The translations under genes were made by a program, and so were the position numbers. 64,000 nt of DNA from Fragilaria crotonensis (Eukaryota; Bacillariophyta; Fragilariophyceae; Fragilariales; Fragilariaceae), in NCBI GenBank assembly GCA_022925895.1, contig JAKSYS010000047.1, forward strand, positions 62,001 through 126,000, written 5' to 3'. Shown here piece by piece: positions 1 to 8,770 of the stretch; the first letter of the stretch is position 1, and each line of letters opens with the position of its first letter. A model generated the notes under the pieces. It was not told the DNA's origin. It searched no databases and saw only the letters and a list, made by a program, of their open reading frames with translations.

Positions 1-846
1 CGCTGGAGTCACGTCATCCTTGCTAATAGAAAGTGCTTCGAAATAAGGAATCAAGAGATTAACTTCTTCATCGGAAGATTCCCAATCCATGGGATCGTCG
101 ATCTCTTCTTCAGTCTCGCCATCGAAACATGGAATCAAGAGATTAACTTCTTCATCGGAAGACTCCCAATCCAAGGGATCCACGATTTCTCTGTATCCCC
201 GATCCATGGGAATGGGATCCTCAATTTCCGTGGGCTCCCAATCCATGGGAATGGGATCCTCGATTTCCGTGGATTCCCAATCCATGGGAATGGGATCCTC
301 AATTTCCGTGGATTCCCAATCAATGGGAATGGGATCCTCGATTTCCGTGGATTCCCAATCCATGGGAATGGGATCCTCAATCTCCGTGGATTCCCAATCA
401 ATGGGAATGGGATGGTCAATTTCCGTGGATTCCCAATCCATGGGAATGGCATCCTCAATGACTGGGACAAGGAGGGTCGCGGGTGTGGCGGGCCAACGTG
501 CACTGGCATAGTTGTTTGGAGTGTTCGTGGGAAGCCATGGGAATCCAAACTGGTTCAAGTTTGAGGGGGGTGGCGGAGCATGAGCGTTGCGGGGTGCACT
601 GGCATAGTTCGTCGGCGTGTTCAATGGGAAGCCAAACTGGTTCAAGTTCAAGGGGGTTGACTGAGCACGAGGGTTGCAACGTGAAGTCGCATAGTTGGTC
701 GGAGTGTTCAATGGGAAGCCGAACTGATTGAAGTTCGAGGGGGGTAGAGCATGAGCTTCCGAAGGCGAACTTGCATGCTTAGGGAAGCCGAACTGATTGA
801 AGTTCGAGGGGGGTGGAGCATTGGGGGGATCGGTAGGGGCGCACAT
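1..846 (-). CDS. Acidic repeat protein, C-terminus cut by window edge
   Basis: This frame is open from the ATG at 846 to base 1 (282 codons) with no stop, so the C-terminus lies outside the window; a TAG closes the frame upstream and there is no earlier ATG. Two repeat blocks are visible. Residues ~11-125 hold four copies of a proline/asparagine-rich unit with the core N-(F/L)-N-Q-F-G-F-P, two of them followed by LNTPTNYA. Residues ~129-219 hold seven acidic 13-residue units of the type EDPIPMDWESTEI. Two copies of a DWESSDEEVNLLIP module follow. I do not recognise the family. Low complexity, alternating acidic residues and aromatics suggest a disordered or scaffold-like protein, but that is inference. 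The other strand is also open across the 39-bp repeats, but it gives no coherent second repeat block. Confidence 0.6.
   Translation of the reverse strand, partial: MCAPTDPPNAPPPSNFNQFGFPKHASSPSEAHALPPSNFNQFGFPLNTPTNYATSRCNPRAQSTPLNLNQFGFPLNTPTNYASAPRNAHAPPPPSNLNQFGFPWLPTNTPNNYASARWPATPATLLVPVIEDAIPMDWESTEIDHPIPIDWESTEIEDPIPMDWESTEIEDPIPIDWESTEIEDPIPMDWESTEIEDPIPMDWEPTEIEDPIPMDRGYREIVDPLDWESSDEEVNLLIPCFDGETEEEIDDPMDWESSDEEVNLLIPYFEALSISKDDVTPA
188..460. repeat. 39-bp coding minisatellite, about seven units
   Basis: Seven near-identical 39-bp units, each with CCATGGGAATGGGATCCT or a one-base variant. The unit is 13 codons, so length changes keep the minus-strand frame open. Substitutions between units mostly fall at M/I (cat/aat) and silent positions. 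Confidence 0.85.
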
Positions 847-1629
847 GGTGTTTAAGAGGTTGTTGATGATGATGGTGATGTTTCTTGTAATTGTGACGAT
901 ATGAACGTGGTCAGTCGGTGTTTGTTCACGCTGTCCGCTTTTCTACAGCCCCTTGTACATGGGTCCACCGTATTGAATGTCCGTTCAGTTTTGTCGATGA
1001 GACATCCACGTATTTTCACGGCACTTCCTACAAAGGTTCATCTTATATAATGTCCGTTCAGATTTCCTTGTAACACCCCTTGTCCGTTCAGTTTTTGTCC
1101 TCACCACGCCTGTCTGATAAGGTTGTGTCGGTTGGCCCACCCCCATGGTTCGGAGATACAGAGGTATCATTTGGGCATCCAATGACGTATGTGTCCATTC
1201 TGTCTGCTCAGTATGTAAGCCCTGTGGGTTACTTATAATAAATATTTGAGACTTAGAGCACTAAGTGTCTTGGATTCAGCAGTCATAGGGTTAATGGTTA
1301 ATGCTATATGGCGTATGGCCGTACCGGTAAATAAACATGTACTCCGTGTACCTGTACCCTTTTACTACTGTAGTGAGCTGAAGACGAGGTCGGTCGTTAA
1401 CTAATTATTACTGTACCAGGTACTCGGTGTGGTACAAGTACCTGGTATCACAGACATACCCTGCCGCCACAGGTTGTTGATTGGTACTACAGTACTAGGT
1501 ATTGTACCATCAACGTCTTCCCATAGTCCTCAATCCTCGGTCAAAGTTGTTTGGTGTCTACTGGAGACTGGCGTTGACTTTATCATCAGCTAACTCAAAC
1601 AATCGATCAGTCTAAAAAGTCCAAGAACC
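847..1629. other. Intergenic region with repeated TGTCCGTTCAG word
   Basis: No convincing ORF. The exact 11-mer TGTCCGTTCAG occurs at 978-988, 1051-1061 and 1081-1091, upstream of the minus-strand gene starting at 846. From about 1320 to 1510 the sequence is rich in GGTACC/GTACT words (tacctggta, ggtactac), a word class that recurs in most intergenic stretches of this window. Confidence 0.5.
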
Positions 1630-1857
1630 ATGTCCGAGCCCATCAATCTCGAAACCCTCGCCTCAGAAATTGCTGCCTTGGCGGATAAGGTCATGACTTT
1701 GAAGACCGAAGGATCCGATGCCGATGCAATCAAAGCATGTGTCGATGCGCTTCTGGCTGCAAAGCAAACCTCAGCACTGATGCTTGTACCTGGTACTGTA
1801 TCGGAAATACCGGTACTACTAGCATCGTTCAACTTAATACATAGTGTTATGTCATAG
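1630..1857 (+). CDS. Small WHEP-like domain ORF (probable first exon)
   Basis: Residues ~8-46 match the pattern of a WHEP domain: a helix with I-A-A-L-A-D-K-V-x-x-L-K, an acidic turn, then A-I-K-A-C-V-D-A-L-L-A-A-K. WHEP domains are helix-turn-helix RNA/protein-binding appendices of eukaryotic aminoacyl-tRNA synthetases (EPRS, GARS, HARS, WARS, MARS). The coding-like part stops after KQT, where the family consensus would continue, and the remaining codons look noncoding. I infer that this is exon 1, with a donor near 1785-1800 and an acceptor such as the pyrimidine-AG at 2048-2049. No synthetase catalytic domain follows in the window, so this is either a free-standing WHEP protein or a remnant. 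The ATG is preceded by AAGAACC. Confidence 0.5.
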   Translation: MSEPINLETLASEIAALADKVMTLKTEGSDADAIKACVDALLAAKQTSALMLVPGTVSEIPVLLASFNLIHSVMS

Positions 1858-2051
1858 AGTAGCACATACAACTTTCTCGCCCCACACTGCGTACTACTAG
1901 TACAAGTACCAGCCCATGTATGTATTTTTGCTGCTTGTCTCATCAGTGTCCAAATAACCAATAACCCGAACTCATTCATTTCACGATCAATATTGTCTCC
2001 TGTCAACTTCACCAATTAGTTCGTGACATTCCTGATGCTGTCTCTCTAGAC

Positions 2052-2372
2052 ATGACCATGATCAACCAACGCGGATGCCTCGTCGCTGACAGCAAGCCAA
2101 ATGACGATGAAAGAGCTACGGCAAGACTATCAATAGACTATGGAGAAATTGCGCAGCTTACTGAGCTGCTCAACGTCCAAGTTACACAGTTCGTGGAGCT
2201 CGTGAATGGAATGGTGGAGTCAATCCCCAGTCAGGATGCTCTTGCCGAGATATTCCGGGAGCGTTCGATAAAGAACGGTGCGGACGAATCGATGGAAAGC
2301 ACGCAGGGATCTGCGACGGAGCTCCGTGTATTATACTTGCAGACGAACACAACAAGTTCACCCACTCCATAG
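2052..2372 (+). CDS. Hypothetical ORF, possible second exon of the WHEP gene
   Basis: A 106-codon ORF lying directly after a TCTCTCTAG acceptor-like sequence. It contains a leucine/valine-rich amphipathic stretch (residues ~30-55, with LLNVQVTQFVELVNGM) and an acidic, serine-rich tail. I do not recognise it. Its stop is 72 bp from the stop of the convergent PheRS gene. It could be translated from its own ATG or be spliced to the WHEP ORF; only transcript data would tell. Confidence 0.3.
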   Translation: MTMINQRGCLVADSKPNDDERATARLSIDYGEIAQLTELLNVQVTQFVELVNGMVESIPSQDALAEIFRERSIKNGADESMESTQGSATELRVLYLQTNTTSSPTP

Positions 2373-2444
2373 ATGAAGCGAACGAAGTTGAAAACTAGCT
2401 ATATGTAAATAAGAGTACCAGTGATAATGGGTGACAAAATGTTC

Positions 2445-4469
2445 TTACGCAACGTTGGCGTTAGGCATGCCATTCTGTGCCTTGCAAGCCCCGGCACTGG
2501 TGGTAAATGGTTTTCCCTTGTACGTGACTACTCCTTCACCGTTCGTCTTGAGATCTGGAAAGATTACCTCGAGCATCTTCTTCTTGATCACTTGATTTTC
2601 AGTGGCTGGTTCACCATGGAATCCCTCTACCATAACTCGTTCGCCAATCTTCGCATCAGCTGGTGGTTCCACAAACTCCACCATGCCGTCACTATTGGAA
2701 GCGCACAGCACCATGCCATGCGAAGGAAAGCCAACGAGCTTACGTTCCTTGAGATTGGCAAGCACCAAGACACGTTGTCCCGCTAAATCGTCCACCTTGT
2801 AGTGAGCTCGAAGCCCCGATGCAATCTTACGAGGTTCGTCCTCACCAATGTCAATTTCTTCACAAAAAAGCTTGTCCGCCTCTTCGTGTTCCCACGCCTT
2901 GGTAATGACGCCCACGCGAATGTCTAGCATTGAGATGTCAATGCCTGCTGGAGAATCCGTCGTTTTACTTTTCTTTTCTCCCTTCACACCATTGGGCGAT
3001 TCGTCTTTTTCAGTGCGTACAGATTGCTCGATAGTGCCAGTAACAGGATCCGGGTCAGCGCTGGCGTCCAACTGTTTCTCCTTCAATGCGCGGAGCTGGT
3101 CACGGCTAGTCACAATAAACGGGGGAATCTCTTCGGTACGAAGATCTTCCTCTTCCACAGGCTTCGCTTCATCGCCTCCCTGAAGAAACGTGTCCAATCC
3201 ATCGTCGTGGTAGTGCGGAAACTGTTCCACAAATCTCAAATCTGACTTGACGAATTCGCGCAAGTCTTTAATGTCGTGAATCACCATGGCAAAGCGTTCC
3301 ACACCAAATCCTGCTGCAAAACCAGAATACTTTTCTGGGTCAATCCCCGCCATTTCCAACACGGCTGGGTCCACCATACCACATCCCAAAACTTCCAACC
3401 ATCTGCCGCGAAAAAAGACATCAACCTCCATGCTGGGTTCCGTAAAGGGAAAGTACGATCCTCGGAAGCGCACTTTGATCCCAGGACCAAACATTTCTCG
3501 CAAAAAGTATTCGACTGTGCCTTTCAAATGACCTAAATCGAGACTGCCCTTCTCTTCGAGTGCCAATATTTCCACTTGATGGAACATGAGACTGTGCGTG
3601 GCATCAATATCATCCCTCCGGTACACTCGTCCCGGTGCCACGATTCGAAGAGGAGGTTTGCGTTTGGAGAGCTGTCGTATCTGCACGGCAGACGTATGAG
3701 TTCGCAAAAGTGTTTCGAGATCGCTGGTGAGATAAAAGGTATCTTGCATGTCACGGGCCGGATGGTCCTTGGGACAATTGAGCGCTTCGAAGCAATAGTA
3801 ATCGGACTCAATCTCTGGAGAATCTGCGCATTCGGTGACTGTATCATATCCCAGTCTAGTGAAAATATCGACCGCTTTCTCCATAGTCATGCTGAGTGCA
3901 TGGCGATGTCCATAGGTTGCCGACTCGAACAATCCTGGTTGTGTGACATCAATTCGTTCCGATTCCATCTTGAGCAAGATATCAGCATTCTGCAATTCTT
4001 CCATGCGATCCGACATGGATTCTTCCACAGCAGATTTGATTTCGTTAACAACAGCACCAAGCTTTGGGTTTTCGTCATCCGACAAGAGACGCATGTAACT
4101 CATGGCCTGACTGATTGGACCTTTTTTTCCTAGATATTCTCGTCGAATTGCTTCAGCTTCAGCAAGAGTGGTCGCAGCTGCGAGCTTTTCATCAAACTGT
4201 TCCTTCACAGACTTTAGTTCCTCAGCAATGTCAACAATTGATTTTGTTTGTGCTTCCGTGGCGGCATCGCTCATAAAGAGACGATTTGGACCGTATCGGT
4301 TACTCTTACTGTATTGGTATACATGCAGTGGGTTGCGAGGTTGCGGTGTTCTAATTCTTCCAAGCGTGTGAAATGCTGTGATCGACGCTGTGAAGGCTAC
4401 TCCTGTCTCCAGGACAAGGATCAATGCCAAGAAAAAGGCGATGGTAGCGTTCATGAAGCACATGGTCAT
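2445..4469 (-). CDS. pheS: Organellar-type phenylalanyl-tRNA synthetase alpha fused to EMAPII-like tRNA-binding domain
   Basis: Bacterial-type PheRS alpha chain, which charges tRNA-Phe with phenylalanine, fused to a C-terminal tRNA-binding module. Counting from the first in-frame ATG (674 aa): residues ~1-30 are a hydrophobic leader ending GVAFTASITAF, compatible with a plastid/ER or mitochondrial presequence. Residues ~75-175 are the N-terminal coiled coil. The class II core follows, with motif 2 (PGRVYRRDDIDATHS, ~279-293), the G-C-G-M-V strand and motif 3 (GFGVERFAM, ~388-396). The core ends in DLRFVEQF, as bacterial PheS does. A charged linker (~420-508) leads to an OB-fold EMAPII/Arc1p/Trbp111-type domain (~510-595, with DIRVGVI and the SHGMVLCAS signature) and its C-terminal extension. 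Bacterial PheS lacks this domain; in bacteria it sits at the N-terminus of PheT. The gene is divergent from the lumenal gene at 5222. Start choice among Met 1, 3 and 6 is uncertain. Confidence 0.9.
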   Translation of the reverse strand: MTMCFMNATIAFFLALILVLETGVAFTASITAFHTLGRIRTPQPRNPLHVYQYSKSNRYGPNRLFMSDAATEAQTKSIVDIAEELKSVKEQFDEKLAAATTLAEAEAIRREYLGKKGPISQAMSYMRLLSDDENPKLGAVVNEIKSAVEESMSDRMEELQNADILLKMESERIDVTQPGLFESATYGHRHALSMTMEKAVDIFTRLGYDTVTECADSPEIESDYYCFEALNCPKDHPARDMQDTFYLTSDLETLLRTHTSAVQIRQLSKRKPPLRIVAPGRVYRRDDIDATHSLMFHQVEILALEEKGSLDLGHLKGTVEYFLREMFGPGIKVRFRGSYFPFTEPSMEVDVFFRGRWLEVLGCGMVDPAVLEMAGIDPEKYSGFAAGFGVERFAMVIHDIKDLREFVKSDLRFVEQFPHYHDDGLDTFLQGGDEAKPVEEEDLRTEEIPPFIVTSRDQLRALKEKQLDASADPDPVTGTIEQSVRTEKDESPNGVKGEKKSKTTDSPAGIDISMLDIRVGVITKAWEHEEADKLFCEEIDIGEDEPRKIASGLRAHYKVDDLAGQRVLVLANLKERKLVGFPSHGMVLCASNSDGMVEFVEPPADAKIGERVMVEGFHGEPATENQVIKKKMLEVIFPDLKTNGEGVVTYKGKPFTTSAGACKAQNGMPNANVA

Positions 4470-5221
4470 ATCAATGGTGCGGAAGGTAGGATGCCGATTC
4501 ACAGAATCAGGGCTATTGACAGTGCTGATTGGTGATTACCAAGACAAGGGACTTGACTGTTGTTCGCTTGGAGCACGTAGTACGTAGTGGGAAGTAATCG
4601 ACCCTGAGCTTCAGCAACGGCGCTCTACAGCAATTATTTTTTCTACTGGTTGGCAATTGACAATTGACAACAGGCGCTCGTCCTGATGAATCAGAACAAA
4701 TTTTCTGTGTTGGTGGTTGATGGAATTGGAATCCAATACGCTGGCGTAGCTGATCACGTATCAGCCTGTACCACTACTGTAGTCGCATGCTACTGGCACG
4801 CGGCAGTATCGACTATCTACGCACGACACGAAACGTCACTGCTTTAGCGGTTTGTGGCCGTCGCGTCGCACAGACATTCGGTTTTAACTTCGAGCTACTC
4901 ACTTTTCATGGGGTACGAAAAAGTGCTTGATGATTCGACAGACAACACCACACTGACGTTTGCCACATCTTCTTGATGTCGTGTGTTCGATCTTTGATCG
5001 CAATGGATTCTTCGTGATTCGTGATGCCTTGCTGACTTTCACTCATCAGCATCCTCGAATCATCAATCATTGCTCCGATTGTTGACTTCAAATATTTCAA
5101 GTGAGGGTACCAGGTACTCCCAACTTCCAATACACTGAATAATCCGTATCAACTACTACAAGTATCCCAACTACGAGTACAAATCCCATCTCTTGACAAC
5201 CCGTACTGTTGAACCAAACTG
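4470..5221. promoter_or_regulatory. Divergent intergenic region between PheRS and lumenal-protein genes
   Basis: A 750-bp head-to-head spacer that must contain both promoters. No TATA box stands out. From ~4908 to 5221 it is alignable, with many substitutions and indels, to 20380-20694 upstream of the second lumenal gene. Conserved blocks include TGATGATTCGACAGACA, TTCTTCGTGATTCGTGATGC and GACTTCAAATATTTCAAGTR. These are candidate regulatory elements because the flanking bases have diverged more. Confidence 0.4.
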
Positions 5222-6010
5222 ATGATCATATTTCACCTCGCCACTGTTGCGCTCCTTATCTTAACCAAGGAGACAAACGCACTTTCTCTTCCTGGTCAAC
5301 CTTCTAAAATGCCGGTAGTATCATCTATATCCACATCTACGTCTGCATCCACATTCGCTTCAACAGGAACTACCCATGCTTATGCAAACGGAACGCCCGA
5401 AATATCTCGCAATCAATGGATCACCATGCAGGTGCAAATGCTCGCTTCGACACTTGCTACGACTTCGCTCGCTCTCATTTCCAACCCGCGTTCAGCAGCT
5501 GCTGCGGCAGAACGCAACAAGTCTCTAGACCAATGTCTCTATACCATCATGAGAGTCCGTGAAGCCATGTTTCAAGAATCAAGATTGATCAAGACAGGAA
5601 AGTTCAAGGATGTGCAACGTGCCAATGTCAAGCTGGCCATCAAGTTTATCTTGAACAATTACCGTCTATCCGATACAGTTATAAATGCCAGTGCATTCAT
5701 TGAGAGCAACGATCGCCGTGTCACTGCCGGCCAACTCGGGCAAAGTGCCGTTCAAGATTTGCAAACGATTCTCGAGTATTTCGATTCCTCGGACGTTCAA
5801 AATATCAAGGTGGATAACATGGCCGGCAAGGAGCGTCTCGTTCTGCAAGGCTTAGAATCAGCTGGCAAGAACATTGACGCCTTTCTCACATATTTTCCGA
5901 AAGAACAAGTCGATGCGGCACGATCACAAGTGCTTGCGGAGAATGAGCTCAATTTCAAAGAATGGGATCGAAGCTTGGGGGAGATTGTGAACCTACCACC
6001 TGCGGTATAG
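5222..6010 (+). CDS. Plastid thylakoid-lumen protein, PsbQ-like four-helix candidate (copy 1)
   Basis: A 262-aa precursor with a three-part leader. Residues 1-21 are a hydrophobic ER signal peptide (MIIFHLATVALLIL) ending around NALS. A Ser/Thr-rich transit segment covers ~22-60. Residues ~66-96 are a second hydrophobic segment ending in an Ala-rich site (SAAAAA), as expected for import into the lumen of a secondary plastid. The mature part (~97-262) is predicted by eye to be almost all helical, with four amphipathic helices separated by short loops (GKFKDV, ESNDRRV, SDVQNIKVD). This is reminiscent of the PsbQ/Psb31 family of extrinsic photosystem II subunits. The family assignment is inference from architecture; no PsbQ signature can be verified here. 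The intact C-terminus ends EIVNLPPAV. The gene is divergent from pheS and convergent with the gene ending at 6697. Confidence 0.65.
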   Translation: MIIFHLATVALLILTKETNALSLPGQPSKMPVVSSISTSTSASTFASTGTTHAYANGTPEISRNQWITMQVQMLASTLATTSLALISNPRSAAAAAERNKSLDQCLYTIMRVREAMFQESRLIKTGKFKDVQRANVKLAIKFILNNYRLSDTVINASAFIESNDRRVTAGQLGQSAVQDLQTILEYFDSSDVQNIKVDNMAGKERLVLQGLESAGKNIDAFLTYFPKEQVDAARSQVLAENELNFKEWDRSLGEIVNLPPAV

Positions 6011-6696
6011 TCTTCTCCTGTCTCGATGACACCTCGTGGTGATGCTATGGTAGCCAGATCCTCGTTCTCTATTTGACGCGCTGAGTAGAAGATCGCCCTA
6101 AAGAAGTCTCGGTAGGATTCTATAATGACGATGTTACGTTGTCAACTTTATTTTTCATCGCTTCTTCTAAGCTAGTTGGGCCGTGATGACCGCAGGAAGA
6201 AGTCGTAAAATAAAGATGCAGAGGATAAGGAAGACTTATCATTGTTGTACCAAGCTCCGAACCCACCCACGATTGGTCAAACTCTGTCTATCCCAGGCAA
6301 GGACTCGTTTTGATTGCGCTACATTGTAGTCGTCCGCAGTGTGGCAGAGCTACGGATTAGGCAGCATTCCACAATCTGACTCTTCTACAAATCAGTCATC
6401 ATTCCACAATCTGACTCTTCTACGAATCTTTCCACTTGGGTTGCATGTCGAGTCCATTGCAGTTGCGGCATCATTTCGAAAGCAACAACTAGGTGCAACT
6501 ACATCCGACTCGACCACACCCGTTTTCGCAAGGTCGCGGTACCAATTTTTTGGAAGAATTGAAAGCTCAATTTTAGGACAATACAAGTGTATTGGTAACT
6601 ATACTCGAGAGTTGAACCTCGGTAGCACTGTAGTATACCACAGATGATTAACCATCACCTTATTTGGCTCTTACGAGAAAAATCGTTCGTTCCAGA
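6011..6696. other. Shared 3' spacer between convergent genes
   Basis: Noncoding spacer between two convergent genes, also present almost unchanged at 21500-22178. It contains a short direct repeat, ATTCCACAATCTGACTCTTC, at 6366-6385 and 6401-6420. The strong conservation between duplicates, compared with the diverged upstream region, suggests that the two copies were recently homogenised or duplicated. I see no gene in it. Confidence 0.5.
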
Positions 6697-8052
6697 CTAA
6701 TGATACTTGCCACCATACGCAAACGATTTGTCATCTGGTAATGTCGCCAAAGTGGGAGGTACTCGAGGGGAGACCAAGGTTGGTTTGGAGGACGACTCTT
6801 GATGCACGACTTTATCTGGAATGGAGGTGTCGGAATCTCCAATTTCTAGTTGCAGTCCCAAGCCTTGAAATTCCAAGGCATGTCCGAAGGATGGGCCCTG
6901 CCCAAAGAGCACACTGCATACAATTTTTGGTTGTTTCCATCTCTTGACAATAATTGCCCCTGTCAATTTAGGTTGCGCCACCACCTTGAAGGCAATGCCA
7001 CGATTGAATTGCCATACCATGCCGGCTTTGGGCACAGAGGTCCTTGAGTCTTCATTAGCATCGTTGCCACGTTGTTTGGTTGTTTCCAGTTCTACTGTCC
7101 AGCAGAGCGTATTGCGAATCTTGGGACATGTCACTTCGACGGGATTGAGGACCCATCGATCCCATTGAATCGTTTGGGAAAATCCCAAACTGGATGCATG
7201 AGGTGTTGTGGTGAGTGTGACCGTCAGCGGAGGTCCATCAGTCGTTAGATCCGCGGATGCAAAATAAGAAAGGTCAGGCAATTGCTCGTACGTGTTTGGT
7301 AATCTGCCTTGTACAGCCAAAACACAACCCGGAACTTGCAAGGAGGCATAGGCATTTGCAGCCGAGATATTGGTTGTTGTAATTGACCATCCTTTTGAAG
7401 CGTCAAGATCAAACCATGTCCCAAAGTGAAAATGCAGTTTTTGTTGAGGACCTGATGAGTCCTTCCGAGGCGACGAAGATGGAAAGACATTATCAGCCTT
7501 GACTGAAGTTCGATATTGACAAGCCAACCATCCAGCTCCCTGAGCATCCATCTTTGACGACAATTTGAGACTTGGCGTCACTAGCAGAGCCGCTGCAAGG
7601 GTCGGATGGGAATTTGTAGCATACCATAGATCAAATTGGAACTTATTCTCAAAGCATTGAGAGATACGAAGCACTGCATTCGCCGCGACAGCGGACAGTG
7701 CGCTATCGCTGTCGGAGCAGGTAGTGTTGGTCAAGCTGGCGTCATTATTCGCAATGGGAATCAACGACGCCGAGACCGATCCCTTGGCGTATGCATTTGT
7801 GAACGAAGTTATGCATATTCCAGGGTTCAAATAGCGAGTTAAAATCGAGTGACTTAGCGATTCATGTTGTAAACGCGTCAAAGGGATGCACTGGGTTGCT
7901 CATTTGGATTCCCGCCGTAACTCGTACTTGAAATGGCACCAGTACTGGGACCAAGAACAAACAATGGAGGAAGCAAGACACCTCGGTCCGCAAGCTCTCT
8001 TACGCGTTTCTTCAGACCTGGCGTCGGCGGATTGGGATTGCGTGCTCCCCAT
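6697..8052 (-). pseudogene. Beta-rich protein of unknown function, copy 1, frame broken near N-terminus
   Basis: The ATG at 8052 gives MGSTQSQS, a possible N-myristoylation start (G2, S6). Relative to copy 2, two bases are missing near 8000 (CTCTCTT is two bases shorter) and one A is missing near 7881, so the stretch between is out of frame and meets a TGA. From ~7881 to the stop at 6697 the frame is open (about 394 codons). The body has alternating hydrophobic/polar strands with many W, F and Y (LHFHFGTWFDLDASKG, GFSQTIQWDRWVLNP, AGMVWQFNRGIAFKV), suggesting a beta-barrel or beta-sandwich. A mitochondrial outer-membrane or DnaJC11-like barrel is one guess that I cannot support further. Cytosine-run length differs from copy 2, so some breaks may be sequencing errors. 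Confidence 0.5.
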
Positions 8053-8348
8053 CAGCCCACAGAGAACGCAGCTATACTGTGTGCGCCACTTGTTTCATCA
8101 ACATGGGCACGTCGCACGCACCATACCACACACGACATGCAGGAACTGGAAAATGATTGGATTCACTCTAATATTGGGCCGTTCTTGAATGCATAAAGGG
8201 CCCGAATTGTCCGAAGTAATTTTTGTCAACTTTTTTGGTCTTCGAGTACTTTGAACGTTCAAAGTGGAAGTACGACCTCTACAGTGTATAATACTCATCA
8301 TACTGGATATACTGTATTCTTCGCTGGAACTGGAGTATTAAACATTCG

Positions 8349-8764
8349 TGGGGTTAGGGGTTAGGGGTTAGTTAGGGGTTAGGGTTAGGGGTCGTGGGTT
8401 AGGGGTTAGGGGTTAGGGGTTAGGGGTTAGGGGTTAGGGGTTAGGGGTTAGGGTTAGGAGGAGGGTTAGGGGTTACTCCGGTCTCGGGTTAGGGGTTAGG
8501 GGTTAGGGGTTAGGGGTTAGTGGTTAGGAAGGTGGTTAGGGGTTAGGGTTAGCGAACTTAGGGGTTAGGTTAGGGGTTAGGGGTTAGGGGTTAGGGGCTG
8601 CTTGGGGTTAGGGGTTAGGGGTTAGGGGACGGTGGTCGGGTTGGGTTAGGGTTAGGGGTTAGGGGTTAGGGGTTAGGGACCAATTTTAGGGTAGGGGTTA
8701 GGGGTTAGGGTTTTAGGGGTTAGGGGTTAGGGGTTAGGGCTTAGGGGTTGATAGTTAGGGTGAC
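8349..8764 (+). repeat. Internal telomere-like array (TTAGGGG/TTAGGG)n
   Basis: About 415 bp dominated by the 7-mer TTAGGGG with interspersed TTAGGG, interrupted by short non-telomeric islands (for example ACTCCGGTCTC, GCGAACTTA, CTGCTTGGGG). The G-rich strand is on plus, the orientation expected if bases 1-8348 were capped as a right-hand chromosome end. It joins a 3'-truncated LINE at 8766. It could be an interstitial telomeric repeat formed by break healing, a retrotransposon insertion into a telomere, or an assembly join of a chromosome end to another contig. Confidence 0.9.
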
Positions 8765-8770
8765 AGAGGG

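Larger units (their letters stand above)
4908..8336. repeat. Segmental duplication, copy 1
   Basis: This ~3.4-kb block, holding the lumenal-protein gene, a 680-bp spacer and the beta-rich minus-strand gene, is repeated in the same orientation at 20380-24500. Coding and immediate 3' sequences are nearly identical, whereas the upstream 300 bp has diverged. It contains the empty site (ACTTTGAACGTTC near 8250) of the hAT insertion seen in copy 2. It ends a few bases before the telomere-like array. Confidence 0.85.

Noticed and set aside
188-460. CRISPR-like regular repeats
   Set aside because: Units are contiguous with no unique spacers, and the repeat is coding.
89-511. Plus-strand ORF over the 39-bp minisatellite (MGMGSSISVDSQS repeats)
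   Set aside because: Only the minus frame stays open beyond the minisatellite, into the NQFGFP repeat block and to the window edge; the plus frame exists because a 39-bp repeat keeps any frame open.
5222-6010. Firm naming as PsbQ or Psb31
   Set aside because: Targeting signals and helical layout fit, but no family-specific residues could be verified by eye, so no gene symbol was given.
8349-8764. True chromosome terminus at this position
   Set aside because: More than 55 kb of sequence follows in the same window; at most it is a former end or an assembly join.
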